DNA of 60,598 nucleotides from Nocardioides turkmenicus (lineage in GTDB: Bacteria > Actinomycetota > Actinomycetes > Propionibacteriales > Nocardioidaceae), in NCBI RefSeq assembly GCF_011045035.1, contig NZ_JAALAA010000026.1, positions 1 to 60,598 of the forward strand. Direction: 5' to 3'. Below are positions 24,977 to 32,384 of this stretch, in pieces. How positions within the stretch are numbered: the first letter of the stretch is position 1; each line of letters begins with the position of its first letter. The notes beneath the pieces are model-generated. The model saw nothing but the letters and a program-made list of their open reading frames with translations. It searched no databases and was not told where the DNA came from. Made by a program: the position numbers and the translations under genes.

Positions 24977-25648
24977 TCAGCCCTTGACCAGCTCGAGCGA
25001 GAACTCGACGCTGCCGGTGTCCTCGACGCTCACGAAGCCCAGGTTCGGGGCCTCGACACCGAAGTCGGCGAAGGTGATCGGCACGCTCCCGATGACCTGG
25101 AGGGCGTTGGTGCCGTCGCCGCCGACCTCGGCGTCCACGGTCACCGACCTGGTCTCGCCGTGCACGGTCAGGTCCCCGACCAGCTCGACCTCGGTCGCGC
25201 CCTCCGTCAGGGTTGCGGGTTCGGTCAGCACGAAGGTGGCGGTCGGGAACTGCTCGGCCTCGATCGCATTCTCGCGGAAGTAGCCGTCGCGGTTGCCGGA
25301 ATCGGTGGCGATCGTGGCCACCTTCACCTCGATGCTCGCCTCGGTGACCTCGCTCTCGGCGATGGTGACCTCACCGGTCACGTCCTCGGTGCGGCCGGTG
25401 ACCGTGACGTCCTCGCCCCGGAGCACCTCGTCGACGCGGTAGCCGGCGTACGAGCCGTCCGAGACGGTCCAGGTCCCGCTGCTGTCGGCACCCTCAGCAG
25501 GCGCCGCAGATGCGCTCAGGCTGGGCTCCGCCTCGGCGTCGTCTGCAGCCTGATCCGCGTACCACCCGGGCCCGAAGATCGCCGCGACGCCTCCGACCAC
25601 GACCACTGCCGCGCCGATCCCGATCACTGCCTTCGTACGTGTCCGCAC
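24977..25648 (-). CDS. YceI family protein, membrane-anchored
   Basis: 223 residues. An N-terminal hydrophobic helix (VIGIGAAVVVVGGVAAIFG) acts as a signal anchor, followed by an acidic/Ser-Ala linker. From about residue 58 a YceI lipocalin-like domain is recognisable by GTWTVSDGSYAGYRVDE, RDGYFRENAIEAEQFPTATF, VELVGDLTVHGETRSV and VPITFADFGVEAPN. YceI proteins have a barrel that binds isoprenoid quinones or similar lipids outside the cytoplasmic membrane. The GTG start has GAGGAAA upstream. It is the first gene of the predicted YceI/sigma/anti-sigma operon, so an envelope or lipid stress response is likely (inference). Confidence 0.92.
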   Translation of the reverse strand: MRTRTKAVIGIGAAVVVVGGVAAIFGPGWYADQAADDAEAEPSLSASAAPAEGADSSGTWTVSDGSYAGYRVDEVLRGEDVTVTGRTEDVTGEVTIAESEVTEASIEVKVATIATDSGNRDGYFRENAIEAEQFPTATFVLTEPATLTEGATEVELVGDLTVHGETRSVTVDAEVGGDGTNALQVIGSVPITFADFGVEAPNLGFVSVEDTGSVEFSLELVKG

Positions 25649-25696
25649 GCCGTTTCCTCTCGCCTGGAGACCGACCCGATGCCGGCCTGCACCCCT

Positions 25697-25724
25697 ACTA
25701 CGGAGCGGTGGGGCGAACGGTTCA
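25697..25724 (-). promoter_or_regulatory. Candidate ECF (SigL-like) promoter of the YceI/sigma operon
   Basis: On the minus strand TGAACC (25724-25719) is followed after 16 nt by CGTAGT (25702-25697), close to the mycobacterial SigL consensus TGAACC-N16-19-CGTGTR. Transcription would start about 40 nt before the YceI GTG. The match suggests autoregulation by the sigma factor encoded in the same operon. Confidence 0.5.
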
Positions 25725-25842
25725 AACCAGGCACGAAGCTCCTCGAGAGCCGTCGTTCAGGGAAAGGTATCGATCCATGCCCAAGTGGAACTCACGCTCG
25801 TCAGAGCCGGTATTGAGCCGCCCTGACCCAGCAGCATCATTG

Positions 25843-25858
25843 CGTGACGTACGTCACA
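25843..25858. promoter_or_regulatory. CRP/GlxR-like operator
   Basis: CGTGACGTACGTCACA contains the perfect 14-bp palindrome GTGACGTACGTCAC and differs at one base from the actinobacterial GlxR/CRP consensus TGTGANNTANNTCACA. It lies 70 nt upstream of the beta-helix gene, a position suited to class I activation, and about 195 nt from the yceI start on the other strand. Confidence 0.6.
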
Positions 25859-25928
25859 GCCATAGCCTCCGATCGTCCGACTCAAGGCACCGCGAGTCCG
25901 GTGTCGATCCTCCTGGGAGGCGTTCACC

Positions 25929-27590
25929 ATGCCCCACCTCGACCGCCGCAACCTGCTCGCCCTCGGTGGGCTCGCGGCAGGCGCCGCGTTTCTGCCCGCC
26001 ACCTCTGCCCAGGCTGCGACGCGCGGCGCGACCGCGATGCCCACGCCGGGCGGGGCCGCACTGTGGCGGGAGTACCTCGCAGCCCCCGACACCCATCCGC
26101 AGATCCCCAACGTCTCCTACGCCGGCTACGGCCGCGGGGATCGACCGATCCCACGACCTCGGGTGGTCGCCAACGTCATGCAGTACGGTGCGCGCGGTGA
26201 CGGCCGTGCCGACGACACCGACGCTCTCCGGCGGGCGGTCACTGCCGCCGGCGCGGCGGGCGGAGGGGTCGTGCTCCTTCCGCCGGGCACCTACCGAACC
26301 ACCGGAATGATCCCGGTGCACGACTCCGGTGTGGTCATCCGCGGGGAGAGCCCGGAGGAGACCGTCATCTACTGCGAGAACTCGCTCGACGACGGCTACA
26401 TGCTCAACCGGCGCGGGTGGATGAGCCAGTGGAGCTGGATGGGCGGTCAGATCTGGTTCGTGCCACGCCGCCGACTGGCGTCGCTGCGCGAGGCGGGCTT
26501 CGTCGGCAACGAGGCCTGGATGGACAACGATGCACTCACCACGCTCGCTCCCGCCTCCCGCGGGGACCGCGAGCTCGAGGTCGCCGACGCGACCGGACTG
26601 CGCGCCGGTGACACCGTGCTGCTGACGCTCCGCAACCTGCCCGACAACAGCCTGCTGAAGCACCTGTGCGGTGACATCCCCGGGGCCGACGACTACGACT
26701 GGGAGACCAGGTCTCGACGGCTGCGGCCCGAGATCAGCGACTGGACCGGCGCGCCCAACTTCGAGCACTACCGCTGGCCGGTCGAGGTGACCGCCGTCCA
26801 TGACGACGGCCGTATCACCCTGGCACAGCCGCTGCGGGTGGAGTTGCGCCCTGAGTGGGAACCGACGCTGACCACCCTGGGCCCGGTGATCCGCAACGCC
26901 GGGATCGAGAGCCTGACCATGCGGATGCGGGAGATCCCCACACCCCAGCACAGCGTCGAGCCCGGCTTCAACGGACCCTGCTTCCAGGCGGCCATCGACT
27001 GCTGGGCGCGCGACGTGCACGTCGAGCACGCCGACAACGCCTTCGGCCTCGTCGGCACCAAGAACATCTCCATCGTCGGGGCCCGCGTCTCGGGGCGCCG
27101 CGGCCACCACCCCTTCATGTGCCGCGTGCAGTCCCACGACAATCTCGTCGCCGACTTCGAGATCGCCGGGCCCACCCAGCACGGCCTCAACGTGGAGGGA
27201 TGGTCCTCCGGCAACGTGTGGGCCGGCGGCACGATGGCCCACGGCACCCTCGACTCGCACAAGCTCATCCCCACCGATGCGGTACGCACCGCGATCACCA
27301 TCAACAACGACGGGAACACGGGCGGCGCCGGCGACGCCGGCCCCAACTGGGGAGCCCGCTTCACTCACTGGAACATCGAGGTGACCAACGGCCGCTCGCA
27401 CGGTATCCGGATCGAGGAGAACTCGCCGCGTAGTGCCGTCGTGGGTGTCACGGGCACCACTGGCCCGACCAACCACGCGCGGGACTTCTCCGGGCCGCTC
27501 AGCTCGGTCACCGAATCTCTCGACGCCACTGTGCTGCCGAAGAACCTGTATCTGGCCCAGCTCCGCCACCGGCGGCGTACCGAGGGTTGA
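25929..27590 (+). CDS. Right-handed beta-helix (pectate-lyase superfamily) protein, Tat-exported
   Basis: A 553-residue exported protein. The Tat signal is LDRRNLLALGGLAAGAAF with a likely AQA cleavage near residue 33. From about residue 78 it has the Pectate_lyase_3 start: VMQYGARGDGRADDTDALRR, then GGGVVLLPPGTYRTTG. Later coils show repeated short beta strands with His/Asn (HVEHADNAFGLVG, NISIVGARVSG, HGLNVEGWSSGNVW). The fold usually binds or cleaves acidic polysaccharide outside the cell; the catalytic residues and substrate are not identified. A CRP-like site upstream suggests carbon-source control. Translation is supported by TGGGAGG upstream of the ATG. It is a single-gene unit. Confidence 0.85.
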   Translation: MPHLDRRNLLALGGLAAGAAFLPATSAQAATRGATAMPTPGGAALWREYLAAPDTHPQIPNVSYAGYGRGDRPIPRPRVVANVMQYGARGDGRADDTDALRRAVTAAGAAGGGVVLLPPGTYRTTGMIPVHDSGVVIRGESPEETVIYCENSLDDGYMLNRRGWMSQWSWMGGQIWFVPRRRLASLREAGFVGNEAWMDNDALTTLAPASRGDRELEVADATGLRAGDTVLLTLRNLPDNSLLKHLCGDIPGADDYDWETRSRRLRPEISDWTGAPNFEHYRWPVEVTAVHDDGRITLAQPLRVELRPEWEPTLTTLGPVIRNAGIESLTMRMREIPTPQHSVEPGFNGPCFQAAIDCWARDVHVEHADNAFGLVGTKNISIVGARVSGRRGHHPFMCRVQSHDNLVADFEIAGPTQHGLNVEGWSSGNVWAGGTMAHGTLDSHKLIPTDAVRTAITINNDGNTGGAGDAGPNWGARFTHWNIEVTNGRSHGIRIEENSPRSAVVGVTGTTGPTNHARDFSGPLSSVTESLDATVLPKNLYLAQLRHRRRTEG

Positions 27591-27673
27591 CCCTGCGGCG
27601 AACGGTTCGAACGGGTTCCCGTGACGGGTGACACAATCGGCAGGCGCCCCGATCGAACCCAAGGAGACTCCCC

Positions 27674-28855
27674 ATGCCCCAGACCCCGCTCGAGCTCTTC
27701 GGCACCGAGACCCTCATCGGCGATGAGGACCGCGCGATCCGCGACACGGTGCGATCGTTCGCGGAGAAGGAGATCAAGCCCCACCTCGCCGACTGGTTCG
27801 AGGCGGGCTCGGTCCCGGTCAAGGAGCTGGCCCCCGAGCTCGGCAAGCTGGGAGTCCTCGGGATGCACCTGGACGGCTACGGCTGCGCGGGCACCAGCGC
27901 CACGGCGTACGGCCTGGCCTGCCTGGAGCTCGAGGCGGCCGACTCCGGGATCCGGTCGCTGGTGTCCGTGCAGGGTTCGCTGGCGATGTTCGCGATCTGG
28001 AAGTGGGGGAGCGAGGAGCACAAGCAGGAGTGGCTGCCGCGGATGGCGGCCGGCGAGGCGATCGGCTGCTTCGGGCTGACCGAGCCAGACTTCGGCTCCA
28101 ACCCGGCCGGGATGCGTACGCGTGCCCGCCGTGAGGGCGACGACTGGGTGCTCTCGGGCACCAAGATGTGGATCACCAACGCCCCCGTCGCGGATGTCGC
28201 GGTCGTGTGGGCTCAGACCGACGAGGGCGAGAACGGCAAGGGCATCCGTGGCTTCGTCGTCCCCACCGACACCCCGGGCTTCTCCGCGCCGGTGATCAAG
28301 CAGAAGCTGTCGCTGCGCGCCTCGGTCACCGGCGAGATCGTCCTGGACTCGGTCCGGCTCCCGGCTTCTGCCGCGTTCCCCGAGGTCAGAGGGCTGAAGG
28401 GCCCGCTGTCGTGTCTCAACGAGGCCCGCTTCGGCATCGTCTTCGGCGCCGTCGGCGCGGCCCGCGACTGCCTGGAGTCGGCCATCGCGTACGCCGCCTC
28501 GCGCGAGATCTACGACAAGCCGCTCGCCGGCTACCAGATCACCCAGACCAAGCTCGCCGACATGACCCTCGAGCTCGGCAAGTCGATGCTCCTGGCGTTG
28601 CACCTCGGGCGTCTGAAGGACGAGGGCACCCTCCGCTCCGAGCAGATCTCGCTCGGCAAGCTCAACAACGTCCGCGAGGCCATTGCCATCGCCCGCGAGT
28701 GCCGCACGATCCTCGCGGCCAACGGCGTCACGCTCGAATACCCGGTCCTGCGCCACGCCAACAACCTCGAGTCGGTCCTGACGTACGAGGGCACCAGCGA
28801 GGTCCACCAGCTGATCATCGGCCAAGCGCTCACGGGGGAGTCCGCCTTCCGCTGA
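27674..28855 (+). CDS. gcdH: Glutaryl-CoA dehydrogenase (acyl-CoA dehydrogenase family)
   Basis: A 393-residue FAD-dependent acyl-CoA dehydrogenase. It oxidises and decarboxylates glutaryl-CoA to crotonyl-CoA in lysine, tryptophan and glutarate breakdown, passing electrons to ETF. Blocks matching GCDH include SVQGSLAMFAI near residue 98 (with WKWGSEEHKQ after it), GCFGLTEPDFGSNP near residue 134, KLSLRASVTGEI, LNEARFGIVFGAVGAA, LGRLKDEG and the catalytic Glu in TYEGTSEVHQLIIGQALTG at the end. These are more GCDH-like than general FadE-like. The ATG is preceded by AAGGAG. No other glutarate gene adjoins it, so the pathway context is missing. Confidence 0.85.
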   Translation: MPQTPLELFGTETLIGDEDRAIRDTVRSFAEKEIKPHLADWFEAGSVPVKELAPELGKLGVLGMHLDGYGCAGTSATAYGLACLELEAADSGIRSLVSVQGSLAMFAIWKWGSEEHKQEWLPRMAAGEAIGCFGLTEPDFGSNPAGMRTRARREGDDWVLSGTKMWITNAPVADVAVVWAQTDEGENGKGIRGFVVPTDTPGFSAPVIKQKLSLRASVTGEIVLDSVRLPASAAFPEVRGLKGPLSCLNEARFGIVFGAVGAARDCLESAIAYAASREIYDKPLAGYQITQTKLADMTLELGKSMLLALHLGRLKDEGTLRSEQISLGKLNNVREAIAIARECRTILAANGVTLEYPVLRHANNLESVLTYEGTSEVHQLIIGQALTGESAFR

Positions 28856-28902
28856 CCGGGCCTTGCTCGAGCAGCGCCAACGCTCGCCGTGCTCTGACCG
28901 CG

Positions 28903-29790
28903 TCAGTCGCGCGGGACCAGGAAGGACGCCCGCCAGATCTTGCGATCCTTCTCCGACACCATCCCGTGCTCGGTGAGGTACGGCATCATCTTCTCGCCCA
29001 TCCAGGCCAGCGTGGCGCGGTAGTGCTCGTTGCCGAGCGCCTCGCGGCGGGCGGCCATCGGGTCGAGCCCGACAGCTGCGTAGCAGTCCGGGTGGACCAG
29101 CGAGCGGGCCATCACGTAGGCCGAGCGGGCGGTGAGGTTCTGGTGGAGCCGGAGCTGCGTACGCCCGATCTTCTGCGACATCGCCGCGGCCAGCTCCTCG
29201 CGGGCGAAGGTGACGTGACGGGCTTCCTCGGTGACGTGGATGCGGGAGGCCATCCGGGTCAGCGGCTGGCAGCGCTCGTCCTTCATCAGCTCGCGCTGCC
29301 ACCGGTCGAGCGGCTCCTCGCCGACCAGGGTCGCGGAGAAGACGCTCGCGCCGTGGAGCAGCGGCGCGAGCCTGCCGATGCGAAGGACCGCGGGCCGGGG
29401 CCCGTACGCCGGCGCACCCATCGCCGCGATCGCGCGGCCGAACATCACCGAGTGGCGGGTCTCGTCGCCGATCTCGGTCAGGGCGTACTGCGTGCGCGCC
29501 GCCCGCGGGTCGGCCCCGTAGACCTCGCGGAGCAGGAGCTGCATCAGCAGCACCTCGAACCACAGCCCGACGCTCATGATGCTGGCCACCTCGTGCTTGG
29601 AGAGCTCGATCTGCTGCTCCAGGCTGAGCCGGTCCCACGTCGGGGTGCCGTAGAGGGAGACGCGCTCGGGCTGCATCCACCACAGTCCCTCGACAGGCGC
29701 GGCGTCCCAGTCGAGGTCGACCTCCGGGTCGTAGGACTGTCGCGCGGTCGAGCGCAGGAGCCGGTCGGAGGTCGGGTCGGTGATCGTCAT
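28903..29790 (-). CDS. AurF-like diiron oxygenase
   Basis: About 295 residues with the ferritin-like four-helix signature of the AurF (p-aminobenzoate N-oxygenase) family. Candidate iron ligands are in LSKHEVASIM, TEIGDETRHSVMFGR (Glu-x3-x-Arg-His) and HVTEEARHVTFAREE (second Glu-x2-x-His). AurF enzymes use a carboxylate/histidine diiron centre and O2 to N-oxygenate arylamines; many relatives have unknown substrates. The ATG at 29790 is chosen because GGGGAGAAGC is just upstream; a frame extension of seven codons lacks such a site. It is divergent from a TetR regulator, with a dyad operator between, so the pair is likely an inducible oxidation module. Confidence 0.85.
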   Translation of the reverse strand: MTITDPTSDRLLRSTARQSYDPEVDLDWDAAPVEGLWWMQPERVSLYGTPTWDRLSLEQQIELSKHEVASIMSVGLWFEVLLMQLLLREVYGADPRAARTQYALTEIGDETRHSVMFGRAIAAMGAPAYGPRPAVLRIGRLAPLLHGASVFSATLVGEEPLDRWQRELMKDERCQPLTRMASRIHVTEEARHVTFAREELAAAMSQKIGRTQLRLHQNLTARSAYVMARSLVHPDCYAAVGLDPMAARREALGNEHYRATLAWMGEKMMPYLTEHGMVSEKDRKIWRASFLVPRD

Positions 29791-29810
29791 GCTTCTCCCC
29801 ACTGAGTCCA

Positions 29811-29839
29811 ACTAAGTGTTACCTAGGGTTACGGATAGT
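29811..29839. promoter_or_regulatory. TetR-type operator between AurF-like and tetR genes
   Basis: ACTAAGTGTTACC and GGTTACGGATAGT are imperfect inverted arms (9 of 13) around TAG. The dyad sits 20 nt before the AurF-like start and 16 nt before the TetR ATG, so one bound regulator could repress both directions. Confidence 0.5.
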
Positions 29840-29855
29840 TGTTAGAGTGCAGGAC

Positions 29856-30536
29856 ATGACACGGAAGGTCAAGGACGACGGCCGCTCCTCCCGCTGGGAC
29901 GCCCACCGCGAGGCGAGGCGCGCGGAGCTGGTCGCGGCGGCCGTACGCGCCGTCGATTCCGCCGGCGCCGAGGTCTCGATCGGCGACATCGCCGCGGAGG
30001 CCGGGGTCAGCAAGCCGGTGCTCTACCGCTACTTCGCCGACAAGGCGGAGCTGCACGGCGCGGTGGGCATGTGGGCGGCGCGGCAGATCCTCGAGGCGGT
30101 GGTGGATGCGGTGCTCGCGCCCGCGCCGACCCGCGAGCGGGTGACCGCCGGGGTCGCGGCGTACGTCGACACGATCGCCGAACACCCCAACGTCTACCTC
30201 CTCCTGGTGCGCCAGCACACCGGCGGCACCGACCCGCTCGCCGACGGCAAGCAGCTCATCGCGGCGACCTTCGCGCGGCTGCTGGGAGACACCTTCGGCC
30301 GCCTCGGGGTCGACGCGGCCGGCGCCGAGCCGTGGGCGCACAGCCTGGTCGGGATCGGCGAGTCCGCGGGCCAGTGGTGGCTCGACCGACGGACCATGTC
30401 GCGCGCCGCGTTCACCCGCTACCTGAGCGAGTTCGTCTGGCACGCGCTGGAGGGCACCACCGCCGAGTACGGCGTCGACCTGAGCGCCCTCGACCGCCCC
30501 GAGATCGTCACCCCGCTGCGAAAGAGCCCCCGATGA
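29856..30536 (+). CDS. TetR family transcriptional regulator
   Basis: About 226 residues. The N-terminal helix-turn-helix is GAEVSIGDIAAEAGVSKPVLYRYFADKAELH at roughly residues 37-67, the standard TetR DNA-binding domain. The C-terminal ligand domain is helical and has WWLDRRTMSRAAFTRYLSEFVWHAL at the end. The ATG at 29856 is preferred; a GTG three codons earlier is possible. Its stop overlaps the next small gene (ATGA). Divergence from the AurF-like enzyme and the operator in between indicate that it controls that enzyme and itself. Confidence 0.9.
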   Translation: MTRKVKDDGRSSRWDAHREARRAELVAAAVRAVDSAGAEVSIGDIAAEAGVSKPVLYRYFADKAELHGAVGMWAARQILEAVVDAVLAPAPTRERVTAGVAAYVDTIAEHPNVYLLLVRQHTGGTDPLADGKQLIAATFARLLGDTFGRLGVDAAGAEPWAHSLVGIGESAGQWWLDRRTMSRAAFTRYLSEFVWHALEGTTAEYGVDLSALDRPEIVTPLRKSPR

Positions 30537-30808
30537 GCGAGCACGAGCCCCAGCACCTCTACGACGGCCCCGCCCACCTCGAGTGCGAGCACGGCGCCTG
30601 GGACGTCGGCGTCGCGCTGCGCGGTGTGTTCCAGCCGATCGACGGCCACTTCCACTGGTACGGCCGGGTGGGCACCACCCTCGACGGCGTACGCAACGGC
30701 CAGACGGTCACGGTCCGCACCGACCACGGCGAGGCGCAAGGACGGCTCTCCGACCTCGATCCGTGGGGACGCTTCCGGATCTCCGGGACGGGGAAGCCGC
30801 CGTTCTGA
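30533..30808 (+). CDS. DUF4873 small protein
   Basis: A 91-residue protein whose start ATG overlaps the tetR stop (ATGA), so it is translationally coupled. It has the DUF4873 look: a beta-rich domain with ALRGVFQPIDGHFHWYGRVG and GRFRISGTGKPPF at the C-terminus. In actinobacteria this domain occurs alone or attached to flavin monooxygenases; its function is unknown. Its link to the AurF-like/TetR pair suggests an accessory part in that oxidation. It has no signal or membrane helix. It is convergent with the TauE gene at a 2-nt distance. Confidence 0.8.
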   Translation: MSEHEPQHLYDGPAHLECEHGAWDVGVALRGVFQPIDGHFHWYGRVGTTLDGVRNGQTVTVRTDHGEAQGRLSDLDPWGRFRISGTGKPPF

Positions 30809-30810
30809 CC

Positions 30811-31572
30811 TCAGCGGACGAGCATGAGCGTTGCGGCGCCGATCCCGACGACGACGATCAGCGAGCGTAGGACCGTGGCCGGCAGCCGCCGGCCGATGTG
30901 GGAGCCGACGTATCCACCCACGACCGACCCTCCGGCGAGCAGTCCGACGGCCAGCCAGTCGAGGTCGGCGATCGCCAGGAAGATCACCGTCGCGACCACG
31001 TTCGCGGCCATCACCGCGAAGGTCTTGAGGGCGTTGACCGTACGGAACTCCAGATCGGTCCCCAGCCCGAGCACCGCCATCATCATCACCCCGGAGCCGG
31101 CGCCGAAGTAGCCCCCGTAGACCCCGGTCAGGGTCGCGAAGACCGTGGTCAGCCCCGAGATCCGCTCCCGAGGCTCGGCGTCGGTGGCGTGCTGGCGCAG
31201 GAACCGGCTCAATCGCGGCTGCACCCCGACGAGTACGCAGGTGCCGAGGATCAGCCACGGCACGATCGCCTCGAAGACCGATCCCGGCAGCCAGAGCAGT
31301 AGTAGCGACCCGGCGATGCCGCCGCCGCCCGCGGTGATCAGGACCGTCGCGGTCACGCCCGGATGCTCGGCGAGCTCGCGCCGATAGCCGAAGGAGCCGC
31401 TGAGCCCGGCGGGCGCCATCCCGACCGTGTTGGACGTGTTGGCCACCACCGGTGGCAGGCCGACCGCGACCAGGACGGGAAAGCTGAGCAGCGAGGCGAC
31501 GCCCACCGTGGAGGTGAGGATGCCCGCGCCCAGGCCCGCGACGAGCACCGCGAGCTGATCGAGCCAGGTCAT
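30811..31572 (-). CDS. TauE/SafE family membrane permease
   Basis: A 253-residue protein with seven or eight hydrophobic helices and internal duplication typical of TauE/SafE (formerly DUF81): N-terminal GLGAGILTSTVGVASLLSFPVL with the conserved Gly pattern, then PVVANTSNTVGMAP, and a second half with GVYGGYFGAGSGVMMMA followed by NALKTFAVMAANV. Family members export sulfite, sulfoacetate or other organic anions. Its start overlaps the GntR stop by 4 nt, so the two are one transcript. The nearby MatC carrier and CaiB transferase suggest traffic of a small carboxylate or sulfonate. Confidence 0.88.
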   Translation of the reverse strand: MTWLDQLAVLVAGLGAGILTSTVGVASLLSFPVLVAVGLPPVVANTSNTVGMAPAGLSGSFGYRRELAEHPGVTATVLITAGGGGIAGSLLLLWLPGSVFEAIVPWLILGTCVLVGVQPRLSRFLRQHATDAEPRERISGLTTVFATLTGVYGGYFGAGSGVMMMAVLGLGTDLEFRTVNALKTFAVMAANVVATVIFLAIADLDWLAVGLLAGGSVVGGYVGSHIGRRLPATVLRSLIVVVGIGAATLMLVR

Positions 31573-32270
31573 CTGTCGCGGAGCAGCGCGACGTCGCTGA
31601 CCAGCATGACGTGTCCGTGCATCGCGGCCGCAGCGGCCTCCGGGTCACCCGCGGCGATCGCGTCGGCGATCTTCTGGTGCCCGGCGAGCGAGGTGCGCGG
31701 CCGGTCGGGCTGGGAGAGCGACTCGATGCGGGTCTCCCGGATCAGCTCGCTGATCTCCGACATCATCTGCTCGAGCAGGGGGGAGTGGGCGGCCTCGGTC
31801 ACCGCGCGATGGAAGAGCTCGTCGCCCTGGACGCCGCGCCCCCCGCCTTCGATGTCGTCCAACATCGCCTTCAGGGCGGCCTGGATGTGGTCCAGGTCCT
31901 CCTGCGTACGTCGTTGTGCCGCGAGCGCGGCGATCTTCGTCTCCAGTGCGTCGCGGGCCTCGATGACATCGGGGATCCGCTCCGCGTGGGCCCGGATCGC
32001 ATCGGTGATCCGCTCGGCTCTCGGCTTGTCGGTGAGCACCGTGCCGTCGCCGTGCCGCACCGCGACGACGCCGATCACCTCGAGCGCGACCAGCGCCTGA
32101 CTGAGGGTCGCCCGGCTCACTCCGAGGCTGGTGGCGAGCTGTCTCTCCGGCGGCAGCCGGTCGCCGGCCTTCAGGTCGTTCTCCGAGATCCAGGCCGTGA
32201 TCTGCTCCGCGACCTGCTCGTACAGGCGGGTTCGATGCAGGGGTCGCGGAAAGCGCGAGGACTCACTCAT
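31569..32270 (-). CDS. GntR (FadR/FCD) family transcriptional regulator
   Basis: 233 residues. The winged helix is LYEQVAEQITAWISENDLKAGDRLPPERQLATSLGVSRATLSQAL (about residues 17-60), followed by a GDGTVL wing. The C-terminal FCD-like helical domain has AARRTQEDLDHIQ, the GDELFHRAVTEAAHSPLL block with metal-binding Asp/His, and HQKIADAIAAGDPEAAAAAMHGH. FCD regulators usually bind small organic acids. It is divergent from matC and overlaps tauE, so it probably controls both arms. The 114-nt gap holds a CCGAT...ATTGG weak dyad and a CRP-like site. Confidence 0.92.
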   Translation of the reverse strand: MSESSRFPRPLHRTRLYEQVAEQITAWISENDLKAGDRLPPERQLATSLGVSRATLSQALVALEVIGVVAVRHGDGTVLTDKPRAERITDAIRAHAERIPDVIEARDALETKIAALAAQRRTQEDLDHIQAALKAMLDDIEGGGRGVQGDELFHRAVTEAAHSPLLEQMMSEISELIRETRIESLSQPDRPRTSLAGHQKIADAIAAGDPEAAAAAMHGHVMLVSDVALLRDR

Positions 32271-32326
32271 GGCTACAGGGTATTGACGTTCGTCCGATTG
32301 TCCTATTGGCTAGGCCACTGAGCCGC

Positions 32327-32342
32327 CGTGATCCGGGTCACA
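32327..32342. promoter_or_regulatory. CRP-like operator upstream of matC
   Basis: CGTGATCCGGGTCACA has GTGA-N6-TCACA, differing at the first base and the central TA from TGTGANNTANNTCACA. It lies 42 nt before the matC ATG, so binding could activate or block that promoter. Confidence 0.45.
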
Positions 32343-32384
32343 AACCATGCGGTGTCATCTGGGGGCCAACAGAAGGGAAGTCCG

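Noticed and set aside
27598..27612. GCGAACGGTTCGAAC before gcdH as a second copy of the YceI promoter element (25713-25727)
   Set aside because: 13 of 15 bases agree, but the useful TGAACC is lost, and no -10 element at proper spacing toward gcdH was found.
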